From Rubrivivax sp. (lineage in GTDB: Bacteria; Pseudomonadota; Gammaproteobacteria; Burkholderiales; Burkholderiaceae_C), in assembly GCA_021300575.1 (NCBI GenBank), contig JAJTDM010000028.1, positions 1 through 64,000 of the forward strand: 64,000 bases of DNA. Direction: 5' to 3'. The translations under genes and the position numbers were made by a program. The first letter of the stretch is position 1; the number at the start of each line of letters is the position of its first letter. The notes below the pieces were generated by a model. It had not been told where the DNA came from. It saw only the letters and a program-made list of their open reading frames with translations, and ran no database searches. Below are positions 16,426 to 24,523 of this stretch, one piece after another.

Positions 16426-17200
16426 CCACCGCCAGCGTGTGGCCGGTGACCATGGACGCCGCTGGGCTGGCGAGGAACAGGATGGCCGCGGCCACCTCCT
16501 CGGGTTCGGCCATACGGCCCAGGGGCGTGACCGCTCGCACGCGCTCGCGCACGGCATCGGTCAACTCGCCGATGAAGCCCGTGCGCGTCCAGGTGGGCGC
16601 CACGGCGTTGACGCGGATGCCGCGCGCAGCCCACTCCACCGCCTGCGAGCGGGTGAGGTTGACCAACGCGCCCTTGGTGGCGTGATAGGCCGGGTTGGGG
16701 TAGGGCCCGGCACCCGACAAGCCCATGATGGAGGCCGTGTTCACCACGGCCCCTCCTTGCGCCGGCATGGCCGCCGCCGCGGCCCGGGCGCACAGGAAGC
16801 AGCCGGTCAGGTTGACCGCCAGCACCTGGTTCCACTCGGCCAGCGACAGATCCTGGCTGGACTTGCGAATCGAAACGCCGGCGTTGTTGACGAGGATGTC
16901 GATGCGGCCATGACGCTGGGCGATTTCGCCAAACACGCGTTCGATGGCGGGGGCATCGGCCACGTCCAGCGCCAGGGCCTGGCTGCCTGGCAGCGCCACT
17001 GACGCATGCTGGGCTGCCGCCAGATCACGGTCCAGCAGCACCACCGTGGCCCCCGCCTCGTGCAACGCCTGCGCCGCCGCAAGGCCGATGCCCTGGGCCC
17101 CGCCGGTGACCACCGCCACGCGGCCGTCCACCCGAAAACGGGCAAGGGTGCTCGAGGAGGAGGAGGAGGAGGCGGCGGCAGGTGGGTTCGGGTGGTCCAT
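16403..17200 (-). CDS. Short-chain dehydrogenase/reductase
   Basis: The 265-residue NAD(P)-dependent SDR has the TGGAQGIG dinucleotide motif, NNAGVSIR, the catalytic Tyr and Lys in NPAYHATKG, and the C-terminal [12 protein letters not shown]. It oxidises or reduces an alcohol/ketone; the substrate is not evident. AAGGAG lies before the ATG at 17200. The N-terminus is odd: a PNPPAAAS run followed by seven serines, encoded by an (AGG)6 repeat on the plus strand, precedes the normal start of the Rossmann fold. The methyltransferase gene overlaps its end. Confidence 0.88.
   Translation of the reverse strand: MDHPNPPAAASSSSSSSTLARFRVDGRVAVVTGGAQGIGLAAAQALHEAGATVVLLDRDLAAAQHASVALPGSQALALDVADAPAIERVFGEIAQRHGRIDILVNNAGVSIRKSSQDLSLAEWNQVLAVNLTGCFLCARAAAAAMPAQGGAVVNTASIMGLSGAGPYPNPAYHATKGALVNLTRSQAVEWAARGIRVNAVAPTWTRTGFIGELTDAVRERVRAVTPLGRMAEPEEVAAAILFLASPAASMVTGHTLAVDGGFLAQ
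17155..17172. repeat. (AGG)6 trinucleotide repeat in an SDR gene
   Basis: Six AGG units read as TCC serine codons on the minus strand and lie in the N-terminal extension of the SDR. Slippage would change serine number without shifting frame. Confidence 0.8.
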
Positions 17201-17337
17201 GGGAAGAAGCTCCTTGAGGGGTGGGCTGCATTCTGCGACGCGCCCGATGTGGAATCTCGGACACCAGGCCTGAGGTCCCGCGTGCACCACCGACGTGACG
17301 GCAGAGGCCGCCAGGCAAGCGGGCTATCCTGCCCCCC

Positions 17338-17997
17338 ATGCACCACGGCCCCGAACTGCGCCTACTCCTCACCCGGCATCTGGCAGGGTTTGATCCCCAG
17401 AGCCTGCCGGCCGACGGCCACAAGCGAGCCGCCGTGGTCTTGGGGGTGACGCAAGAAGGACATGGCGCTGGCGTAGAGGGTCTGCCTCACCACGCCATCT
17501 GGAGCACCGCGCCCGCCCTGCTGTTGACGCGCCGCGCCGGCGGGCTGCGCAGCCATGCCGGCCAGTGGGCACTGCCGGGCGGCCGCATGGACGAAGGTGA
17601 GACGCCCGAGCAAGCCGCGCTGCGCGAGCTGCAGGAGGAGATCGGCCTGAGTCCAGGCCCCAGCGCCGTGCTCGGACGCCTGGACGACTACGCCACCCGT
17701 TCGGGCTACCTGATCACGCCCGTGGTGCTGTGGCTGGACGCCGCGCGCGAGTTGCAGCTCAACCCGCAGGAGGTGCACAGCGCGCACCGGATTCCCATGA
17801 GCGAGCTGATGCGCGCGGACGCTCCCATCCTGAACGTGGTGCAGAGCACGCAGCGCCAGGTGCTGCGCATGCCGGTGGGCGTGCGCTGGATCGCCGCGCC
17901 CACGGCCGCGTTTCTGCTGCAGTTCCGTGAGGTCTGCCTGCTGGGCCGGCCCACGCGCGTGGCGCACTTTGACCAGCCGGCGTTTGCTTGGAAGTGA
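17338..17997 (+). CDS. NUDIX hydrolase, CoA-pyrophosphatase-like
   Basis: The 219-residue protein has the Nudix box from [10 protein letters not shown] to RELQEEIGL, giving the GX5EX7REUXEEXGU pattern. The upstream AALLL-type strand and the [10 protein letters not shown] entry are as in NudL/CoA diphosphohydrolases. Likely substrates are CoA esters or related dinucleotides; the substrate is inferred. It is monocistronic, divergent from the SDR gene. The last codons and the stop lie in a 12-bp tandem repeat. Confidence 0.88.
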   Translation: MHHGPELRLLLTRHLAGFDPQSLPADGHKRAAVVLGVTQEGHGAGVEGLPHHAIWSTAPALLLTRRAGGLRSHAGQWALPGGRMDEGETPEQAALRELQEEIGLSPGPSAVLGRLDDYATRSGYLITPVVLWLDAARELQLNPQEVHSAHRIPMSELMRADAPILNVVQSTQRQVLRMPVGVRWIAAPTAAFLLQFREVCLLGRPTRVAHFDQPAFAWK

Positions 17998-18045
17998 ACT
18001 TGGAAGTGAGCTTGGGAATGAGCCCGGGAATGTCAGCCTGGGAAT
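17988..18045. repeat. Degenerate 12-bp tandem repeat across the NUDIX stop codon
   Basis: Units begin at 17988, 18000, 18012 and 18024, with a partial unit after. The first two are TTGGAAGTGAAC and TTGGAAGTGAGC, and the third and fourth diverge. The first unit contains the NUDIX stop codon, so copy-number change could alter the C-terminus or mRNA end. Confidence 0.7.
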
Positions 18046-18118
18046 ACGAACCGAAGGTGGCGAAGCGTCCGGAGACGGGCTCGGGGCTGAAGCAGGCGCG
18101 GCACAGGGCCGTCTTGGC

Positions 18119-19705
18119 TCACGTCCCGCAGAACGTGCGGTAGCAGGCCGTCACCTCCGCAGGCGCAGGCTCGGCGAAGGCAGCATCCTCGGGGTGCTCG
18201 TCAAAGGGCCGGTGCAGCGCGTGCAGCAGGCGCTCGAAAGGGGCCAGGTCACCGTGGTCGGACGCGGCCGCCAAGGCCTCTTCCACGCGGTGGTTGCGCG
18301 GGATGATCCAGGGGCTGGCCCGGCGCATGGCCGCAGCGGTCTCAGGCCGGGCGGCCGCGGGGGACTGCCCATCGTGCAAGGCCAGGCGTTCGCGCCAGCG
18401 CGCCAGCCAGGGCTCCAGGGCACCCGGTTCGGCAAAGCGTGAGCGTAGGCGCGAGGTGCGCGCCGCATCGTCCGCACCGCAAGCCGCCTCATCCGCCAGG
18501 AAGCGCCAGGCCTGGGTGAGGTCCATCCGTTGCTGGTGCAGCAGGTCCAGCCAGTCGCCAGCGAGGGCGTCGTCGGCCTCGGCTTGAGGGTCCACGGCCT
18601 TCAGGGCATCCAGCCCTTCTCCACCTCGCGCACCAGTGGCCACCATGCCCGGTAGCTCGCTTGCCAACCCCAGCTTGGCCCGCTGCCCGCGCCGCAGCGC
18701 CGCCTCGAACCAGCCGGGGAAGGCGTCCAGCACCTCGGTCGCCCGCTCCACGGCGCGCTGCGGCTCGTCACCGATCAGCGGCAGCAGGGTCTCGGCCAGG
18801 CGGGCCAGGTTCCAGCGTGCGATGTGCGGCTGGTTGGCGTAGGCGTAGCGCCCGCCGTGGTCGATGGAGCTGAACACCGCCTCGGGGTGGTAGGCCTCCA
18901 TGAAGGCGCAGGGGCCGAAGTCGATGGACTCGCCCGAGATCGTCATGTTGTCGGTGTTCATCACGCCGTGGATGAAGCCGACATTCATCCACTGCGCCAG
19001 CAGCGCCGCCTGGCGCCGGGCGACGGCGGCGAAGAAGGCAAGGTACCGCTCAGGCGCGCTGTCGATGGCCCGCAACGCCGGGTCGTGCCGGGCGATGGCG
19101 TAGTCGGCCAATTGGCGCACGCGTTCCGGTTCGCGCCGCGCCGCGAAGTACTGGAAGGTGCCCACCCGCAGGTGGCTGGCAGCGACCCGCGTCAGCACCG
19201 CGCCCGGCAGCATCTGCTCGCGATAGACCCGCTCGCCCGTGGCTGCCACGGCCAGCGCCCGGGTGGTGGGAATGCCCAGCGCGTGCAGGGCTTCGCCGAT
19301 CAGCACCTCGCGCAGCATCGGCCCCACCGCGGCCTTGCCGTCGCCCCCGCGGGAAAACGGCGTGCGACCCGAGCCCTTGAAGGCGATGTCGCAGCGCTGA
19401 CCCTGGCGGTCGATCACCTCGCCCAGCAGCAGGGCCCGGCCGTCGCCCAACTGCGGCGAGAAGCCGCCAAACTGGTGCCCCGCATAGGCCTGGGCGATGG
19501 GCTGGGCGCCTTCTGGCAGGGCGTTGCCCGCCCACAGCGCGGCGCTGTCGGGCGTGGAAAGCGTGGCCGGGTCCAGGTCCAGCTCCTCGGCCAGGGGCCT
19601 GTTCAGGAACAGCAGGCGCGGCTCGGGCACGGCCGCAGGCTTCCACGGCACATGAAAGCCCTCCAGCTCACGGGCGTAGGTGTTGTCGAAAGCGATGGCA
19701 GGCAA
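18119..19705 (-). CDS. selO: Protein adenylyltransferase SelO (YdiU family)
   Basis: The roughly 528-residue pseudokinase-fold enzyme transfers AMP to Ser/Thr/Tyr of target proteins and is linked to redox stress. Visible landmarks are FDNTYAREL at the start, AYAGHQFGGFSPQLGDGRA, FKGSGRTPFSRGGDGKA (nucleotide-binding Lys), GVMNTDNMTISGESIDFGPC (catalytic Asn/Asp and metal Asp) and the C-terminal YRTFCGT with its conserved Cys. No ATG precedes the domain in frame; TTG at 19705 is the best start, and CTG at 19720 is possible. The length is a little above average. Confidence 0.9.
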   Translation of the reverse strand: MPAIAFDNTYARELEGFHVPWKPAAVPEPRLLFLNRPLAEELDLDPATLSTPDSAALWAGNALPEGAQPIAQAYAGHQFGGFSPQLGDGRALLLGEVIDRQGQRCDIAFKGSGRTPFSRGGDGKAAVGPMLREVLIGEALHALGIPTTRALAVAATGERVYREQMLPGAVLTRVAASHLRVGTFQYFAARREPERVRQLADYAIARHDPALRAIDSAPERYLAFFAAVARRQAALLAQWMNVGFIHGVMNTDNMTISGESIDFGPCAFMEAYHPEAVFSSIDHGGRYAYANQPHIARWNLARLAETLLPLIGDEPQRAVERATEVLDAFPGWFEAALRRGQRAKLGLASELPGMVATGARGGEGLDALKAVDPQAEADDALAGDWLDLLHQQRMDLTQAWRFLADEAACGADDAARTSRLRSRFAEPGALEPWLARWRERLALHDGQSPAAARPETAAAMRRASPWIIPRNHRVEEALAAASDHGDLAPFERLLHALHRPFDEHPEDAAFAEPAPAEVTACYRTFCGT

Positions 19706-19850
19706 AGCAAGGGCCCTCAGCGGGCACGGCGCCCGGCGGCAGTGTGCCTCGCGGCAGATGACCCCGTGGGCCCGTGCCCTGCTGACCGACCCGCTTGGCC
19801 CGGCAGGCAGAGCGGGCCTGCCCGGCGAGGCCGGGGGCCCTTGCGCAAGC

Positions 19851-20198
19851 TCAGGCGCCGATCTGGCGCGGCGTGAACGCCGGCTCCTGCGGGACGAAGA
19901 TCCACAGCAGCAGGTACACCAGCAGGCCCGCACCGCCAAAGAAGGTGAACAGGGCAAAGCCCAGGCGCCACAGCCAGGGCGCCATGCCCGAAGCCTGGGC
20001 CAGCCCGCCGCACACACCGCCCAGCCAGCGATCGCTGCGGCTGCGGTGCAGCCCGTTGAGGGCACCGGCCAGCGGGGGCTGCTCGCGCAGCACACGCTCG
20101 TTCAGCACCCGGGCCTTGGCCTGCGCAAACTCATCGTCGCTCAAGGCACCGCTGCGGTGCAGGTCGGCCAGGCGGGTCAGGTCGTCGGTGGTGGACAT
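19851..20198 (-). CDS. SHOCT-like and PspC-domain membrane protein
   Basis: The 115-residue product starts with a short-helix region (DLTRLADLHRSGALSDDEFAQAKARVL) of the SHOCT type. A PspC domain follows (RWLGGVCGGLAQASGMAPWLWRLGFALF), with one or two membrane helices ending LLVYLLLWIFVPQE. PspC proteins take part in the phage-shock envelope stress response. AAAGGAG precedes the ATG at 20198. The gene lies upstream of selO on the same strand with about 145 bases between them. Confidence 0.88.
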   Translation of the reverse strand: MSTTDDLTRLADLHRSGALSDDEFAQAKARVLNERVLREQPPLAGALNGLHRSRSDRWLGGVCGGLAQASGMAPWLWRLGFALFTFFGGAGLLVYLLLWIFVPQEPAFTPRQIGA

Positions 20199-20485
20199 CT
20201 CGGGCTCCTTTCGGTGCGGGTTGATCGGACGGGTTACAGATGAGGGCTGCAGCGTACTGCGCAAGACGGGCCGGGGCCATGACCCTGCGATGAACGGCAA
20301 ATTTCGGCCGCTGGACGGGCGCCCGGGCCGACGGGCCGGTCCTCAGCGGCTGGCATCAGCCTTCAGAGGCTCTCAACGGCCTGCAACAGGCCCCGTGGCA
20401 AACACCGATCCCGCCACCCCGATGCGGCCTCTACGATGGAGGCGACCCCTCCAACCAACGCCCATCACCGCACCGGAGCCCCGCC

Positions 20486-21145
20486 ATGCCCCTGATCGAC
20501 CCCGCCGCCCTGAAGCCCTTGAGCGCCGCCATCCTGAGCGACGTGATGGACAGCCTGGGCCTGATGCGCCAGGCCATGAAGCCCTTCGTGCGGCCGCTGG
20601 ACGACAGCCTGGTGCTGGTGGGCCGCGCGCGCACCGGCCTGTACATGCCGGCCTACGAGGTGAAGGAGGGCGAGAACCCGTACGAAGTGGAAATCGCCCT
20701 GGTGGACGACCTGAAGCCCGGTGACGTGGTGGTGCTGGCCTGCAACGGCCCCACGGAGCGCATCGCGCCTTGGGGCGAACTGCTGTCCACCGCCGCCACG
20801 GCGCGCGGCGCGGCCGGTTGCGTCATCGACGGCCTGGTGCGCGATGTGCGCCAGATCCGCGAGATGCGCTTTCCGGTGTTCCACGGCGGCATCGGCCCGC
20901 TGGACACCAAAGGCCGCGCGCGCATGATGCAGCGCGACGTGCCCGTGGAATGCGCCGGCGTGGCCGTGGCCAGCGGCGACCTGGTGTTCGGTGATGTGGA
21001 CGGCGTGGTCGTCATCCCGCAGGCGCGCGAGCATGAGGTGATCGAGCGCGCGCTGGCCAAGGTGCAGGGCGAAAACGACACACGCGACGCCCTGCTGCGC
21101 GGGGAGTCGCTGGCCAGCGTCTTCCAGCGCATGGGGATTCTTTGA
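20486..21145 (+). CDS. RraA-fold protein, aldolase/decarboxylase type
   Basis: The 219-residue protein has the WGELLSTAATARGAAGCVIDGLVRD segment containing the conserved G...R.D catalytic set of HMG/CHA aldolases and oxaloacetate decarboxylases of the RraA fold, and LVFGDVDGVVVIPQ near the C-terminus. Members either cleave 4-hydroxy-2-oxo acids or modulate RNase E. No pathway genes adjoin it, so the role is open. The 287 bases upstream show a possible -10 (TACGAT near 20430) and a GGCCTG-CAA-CAGGCC hairpin, but no gene. Confidence 0.85.
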   Translation: MPLIDPAALKPLSAAILSDVMDSLGLMRQAMKPFVRPLDDSLVLVGRARTGLYMPAYEVKEGENPYEVEIALVDDLKPGDVVVLACNGPTERIAPWGELLSTAATARGAAGCVIDGLVRDVRQIREMRFPVFHGGIGPLDTKGRARMMQRDVPVECAGVAVASGDLVFGDVDGVVVIPQAREHEVIERALAKVQGENDTRDALLRGESLASVFQRMGIL

Positions 21146-21150
21146 AGGGG

Positions 21151-21169
21151 CCGGGCGAGCGCCGCCCGG
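21151..21169. terminator. GC-rich hairpin between convergent genes
   Basis: CCGGGC and GCCCGG arms with a 7-base loop lie 6 bases after the RraA-fold gene stop and before the end of the convergent membrane gene. No T-tract follows, so termination is possible but not assured. Confidence 0.35.
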
Positions 21170-21197
21170 ACCTTGGGAACTGGCAGGGTGTCGAGCC

Positions 21198-21581
21198 TCA
21201 GCCCAGCGCGCCCCACACCGCCTGGCCGATCAGGCGCTGCGGCAGCAAGGTGAACAGGCCCGTGATCACCAGGGCGCCGACGAAGATCGAAATCATCGTG
21301 ATCCGGTGCGCCCGGATGTTGCGCCGCCGGGCGTTCGCCACGCCGAACACCAGTGCAAAGAGGGTGTAGACCGACAGGCCGTGGATCCAGGAAAAGCCAT
21401 TGAAGCGGATGGCAAAGGAGCTGCTCGCCACCGAGGCCATCAGCACCACCCAGGTCCAGCCCAGCACCCGGTGCGACGGCGTCCCCTTGCGCCGGGCCAG
21501 CACCGCACTGCCCACCAACAACGCTGCCCCGGCCATGGCGGCATGCGCGACGATCACGGGAGTCCATTGGTAGGTGGTCAT
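21198..21581 (-). CDS. Small DUF2306-like membrane protein
   Basis: The 127-residue product has four predicted membrane helices and the pattern AHAAMAGAALLVG, SHRVLGWTWVVLM, ARRRNIRAHRITM and TGLFTLLPQRLIG. Conserved histidines in the helices are typical of DUF2306 proteins, suspected haem- or metal-binding membrane proteins. Function unknown. The ATG at 21581 fits the first helix. Divergent from the MNT/HEPN pair with about 88 bases between the starts. Confidence 0.8.
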   Translation of the reverse strand: MTTYQWTPVIVAHAAMAGAALLVGSAVLARRKGTPSHRVLGWTWVVLMASVASSSFAIRFNGFSWIHGLSVYTLFALVFGVANARRRNIRAHRITMISIFVGALVITGLFTLLPQRLIGQAVWGALG

Positions 21582-21669
21582 AATTCGCCGTTCACGAGCG
21601 CAGGTGGATGTAGCTGATTGTGATCCCGGCCTTCGGTCGCAGCCTACCAAAAGAACCTCGCCAAGCCTC

Positions 21670-21981
21670 ATGAACCTGATTCAGGAAACTCTGAGCTGTC
21701 TTGTACCGGCCCTTCCGCAGGGCTCTAGGGTGGCTGTGTTTGGATCGCAGGCGCGCGGCGACGCGCGGCCAGGCAGTGATATTGATGTGTTGGTGGTTGA
21801 GCCTGATGTGGTGGACCGGTACCGCGAGATGGCACGTCTGTCCGCCCTGCTGGGCCGGAACTTGATCCCTGCAGACGTCGTCGTCATGAGTGCACAAAGC
21901 TTCGAGGCGCAGAAGCAGGTCACGAATACTCTGGCCTGGCGCGTGGTGAGGGATGGTCACTGGCATGACCTTGCAGCATGA
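21670..21981 (+). CDS. MNT-domain nucleotidyltransferase, antitoxin of HEPN toxin
   Basis: The 103-residue minimal nucleotidyltransferase has GSQARGDARPGSDIDVLV (GS at 25-26, then D37 and D39), the GSX10DXD signature. In known MntA/HepT systems this protein inactivates the HEPN RNase by adding AMP residues. It overlaps the HEPN gene by 17 bases, so the pair is translationally coupled, antitoxin first. Start ATG 21670; the ribosome-binding site is weak. Confidence 0.85.
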   Translation: MNLIQETLSCLVPALPQGSRVAVFGSQARGDARPGSDIDVLVVEPDVVDRYREMARLSALLGRNLIPADVVVMSAQSFEAQKQVTNTLAWRVVRDGHWHDLAA

Positions 21982-22381
21982 ACATGCCATAGCCCTTCTA
22001 CGACGCGCCAGCGACGATCTCTACATCGTCCAGCGGTTGATTGAAGATCCCAATGCACCGGCATGGGTGCTTGGCTTTCATGCACAACAGGCGGTCGAGA
22101 AGGCCCTCAAGGGGGCCCTGTCGTTCGCAGGGCGCGAGTACCCCCGTACGCACAACCTCGACATGCTGAGTCAATTGATCAAGGCGACAGGGCAGATGCC
22201 CCCGCCCTGCGCCGCTGATCTGGGCGTTCTGACCCCCTTTGGCGTCGTCTTGCGCTACGAGGACGCACCATCCGAAGAGTGCCACGGCGTAGCCAATACG
22301 CAACTTCTGCACCTCGCGGAGGAGGTAATCTCCTGGGCCCGGCAATTGATCGATCCGACTGCACTCGCGACCGGGCCTTGA
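21965..22381 (+). CDS. HEPN-domain protein, predicted RNase toxin
   Basis: The 138-residue helical protein has ALLRRASDDLYIVQRLI, FHAQQAVEKALKGAL and then REYPRTHNLDMLSQL. The R57-x5-H63 element corresponds to the HEPN RNase motif (R-x4-6-H), but HNL replaces the HxY whose Tyr is AMPylated in characterised HepT. It may be regulated differently from classical HepT, or act mainly as a complex partner. The start is ATG 21965 (or 21953) inside the nucleotidyltransferase gene. Confidence 0.82.
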   Translation: MTLQHEHAIALLRRASDDLYIVQRLIEDPNAPAWVLGFHAQQAVEKALKGALSFAGREYPRTHNLDMLSQLIKATGQMPPPCAADLGVLTPFGVVLRYEDAPSEECHGVANTQLLHLAEEVISWARQLIDPTALATGP

Positions 22382-22447
22382 TATCCAGCGTGCCAGATCC
22401 CCAGACCTGCAACTGCTTGTGACCCGCTTTCCAGCCCGCTCCAGCCG

Positions 22448-23434
22448 ATGACCCTGCACCGACGTTCCCTGCTTGCCGCAGCATTCGCCGCCCCCGCGCT
22501 GATCGGCCTCGGCGTGGGCCTGCGCAGTGCGCGCGCCCAGAGCCCCGGGCCGGAGGGCGAGGCGCGTGTCCTGGACCTGGACTGGGCGGACCCTGCGCGC
22601 CAGCGCCCGGTGCCGGTGCGTTTCTATCTGCCGGCGATGGCATCAGCGGCCCGGCCCGTGCCGCTGGTGGTGTTTTCGCACGGCATCGGCGGTTCGCGCC
22701 GCGGCTACAGCTACCTGGGCAGCCACTTTGCCGCAGAGGGCTTTGCCAGCCTGCACCTGCAGCATGTGGGCAGCGACCGCAGCCTGTGGGGCGCGGGCAA
22801 CCCGCTGGCGTTGGTGGGGCGCCTGCAGGACGCCGCTCAGGAGGCCGAGGCCATCGCCCGCGTGCACGACTTGCGCTTTGCCCTCACCCAGGCGCTGAGC
22901 AGCGACTTCGCGCCGCTGCTGGATGGGCAGCGCGTGGTGGCGGCGGGCCACTCCTATGGCGCCAACACCACACTGCTGGCCAGTGGGGCCCAGGTTGTGC
23001 GGGAGGGCCGGGCGCTGGACCTGCGCGAGCCGCGCCTGCGCGCCGCCATCGTCATCTCGGCGCCGCCGTTCTACGGTGAGTCCTCGCTGGCCCCCATCCT
23101 CGGCCCGGTGCGCCTGCCCAGCCTGCACGTCTCGGCCACCGAGGACATCATCCGCATCCCGGGCTACTACAGCGGCCCCGAGGACCGCGTGGCCGTGTTC
23201 GACGCCATCGGCAGCCCGCGCAAGGCGCTGGCCATGTTCAACGGGGGCTCGCACAGCATGTTCACCGACCGCGCGGGCACCGGCGGTATGCTGCTCAACG
23301 GCCAGGTCAAGGCCGCCACGAAGGAGCTCGCCGCCGCGTTCCTGCGCCAGGTGCTGCTCGGTGACGAGCAAGCCCTGCAGGCCTGGCCGCAGCGCCATGC
23401 GGCGCTGTTGGCCAAGTTTGTGACGGCGGGGTGA
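22448..23434 (+). CDS. Secreted alpha/beta hydrolase, dienelactone-hydrolase-like
   Basis: The 328-residue protein has a Tat-like leader (LHRRSLLAAAFAAPALIGLG, cleavage near ARA-QS). The nucleophile elbow is GHSYGA with the catalytic Ser, the oxyanion region is VFSHGIGGSRRGYSYL, and a candidate His lies in GGSHSMFTD. Relatives are annotated as predicted dienelactone hydrolases or platelet-activating-factor-acetylhydrolase-like esterases. Export suggests action in the periplasm or outside. The gene stands alone. Confidence 0.85.
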   Translation: MTLHRRSLLAAAFAAPALIGLGVGLRSARAQSPGPEGEARVLDLDWADPARQRPVPVRFYLPAMASAARPVPLVVFSHGIGGSRRGYSYLGSHFAAEGFASLHLQHVGSDRSLWGAGNPLALVGRLQDAAQEAEAIARVHDLRFALTQALSSDFAPLLDGQRVVAAGHSYGANTTLLASGAQVVREGRALDLREPRLRAAIVISAPPFYGESSLAPILGPVRLPSLHVSATEDIIRIPGYYSGPEDRVAVFDAIGSPRKALAMFNGGSHSMFTDRAGTGGMLLNGQVKAATKELAAAFLRQVLLGDEQALQAWPQRHAALLAKFVTAG

Positions 23435-23462
23435 GAGAGCTGGGTGAGCGAGGGCGGGGGGG

Positions 23463-24474
23463 TCAGGCCGACAAACCCGCCAACCAGGGGCCTGCGCGCC
23501 GAACGCTGACGTGCTCGAAATCCTGCTCCTGGCGCAGGTCGTGCACAAGCTGCACGGCTTCAGCCTCAGGAAAGGTCTGGGCGAACCGTGTCAAGGCCCG
23601 GTGGGGGTGGCCGTCGGCCCACTTGCACTCCACCAGGCGCGTGAGCTCGCCCTGCTCTGCCAGGGCAAAGTCCACCTCGGCGCCGTCCTTGGTGCGGACA
23701 TAGTGCAGGCTGGCATCGAGGCCACGCGCGTCGCACAGCCAGTGCGCATGCTTGAGCAGCATCGCGGCCACGGCGTTCTCCAAGCGCGGTCCATCCCCGC
23801 CGCGGACCATACCGGTGTCGTAGAAGTACACCTTGGGTGACTGCAACAGGGCGCGGGCAATGTTGCGGTGCCAGGGCTGCACGGTAAAGACAATGAACAG
23901 GGCCTGCAGGATGTCCAGGTAGCGCTGCAGGGTCGAGGGCGAGACGGCCAGATCGCGAGCGATGGAAGCCAGCGACAGCGGTGAGCCCACGCGGTCTCGC
24001 AACACCTCCACGAACAGCCGCATGGCACCGATCTCCTGCACGCGCGAGAACTCCAGCACGTCCTCCCGCACCAAGTCGGTGAGGTACTGGGCGCGCCAGC
24101 GATCGGCCTGCACACGCGAAATAGCGCCCCGCGAGCGACTCCCCCCCCTGGCGGAAGGTGTCCATGCGCGCGCTGCCGGTCACCAACAACTGCTGGCCGG
24201 CCGGGCGACCATCCACCACGCCCTTCAGCCATGCCTTCCAGCCGGCCATCTTGTGGATCTCGTCGAACACCAGCAGACGGCTGGACAAGGGCCAGGTCTG
24301 CTGCTGCAGCACGGCGCGGTCGGCCGGGACGTCCCAGTTCAGATAGGTGGCTGAACCCGCCGCCTCGCCCAGTTGCCGCGCCAAGGTGGTCTTGCCCACC
24401 TGGCGGGGCCCGGTCAGCAGCACCAGCTTGCGCGGCAGGTCGGCCTGGACAAGGGGTTGGAGGTATCTGAACAT
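23463..24474 (-). pseudogene. DUF4143-type ATPase broken by internal deletion and frame change
   Basis: The first part (from ATG 24474) encodes a normal N-terminus with Walker A GPRQVGKTT, Walker B LLVFDEIHK and LVTGSARMDTFRQGGESLAGRYF. Just after GRYF, near 24118, the frame stops making sense. The family sequence resumes in another frame with QADRWRAQYLTDLVREDVLEFSRV and continues to the normal end (HYVRTKDGAEVDFALAEQGE). The roughly 50-80 residues that usually join these parts, including the FPEPF-like region, are missing. An out-of-frame deletion is the simplest reading. A palindrome lies just upstream of the start. Confidence 0.85.
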
Positions 24475-24491
24475 GCGTCCATGTTATCGAG

Positions 24492-24523
24492 CTTTGGAAA
24501 AAAGTCGCGACTATTTTCCAAAG
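24492..24523. promoter_or_regulatory. 32-bp near-perfect palindrome upstream of the broken DUF4143 gene
   Basis: The arms CTTTGGAAAA and TTTTCCAAAG enclose AGTCGCGACT, itself palindromic; only one base pair of symmetry is broken. It begins 18 bases upstream of the ATPase ATG and includes the stop codon of the lipid kinase gene. The AT-rich arms contrast with the GC-rich surroundings. Likely an operator or other protein-binding site specific to this ATPase gene. Confidence 0.7.

Noticed and set aside
20370-20400. GGCCTG-CAA-CAGGCC hairpin upstream of the RraA-fold gene
   Set aside because: Short GC-rich stems are frequent here by chance, and nothing else supports a riboswitch or attenuator.
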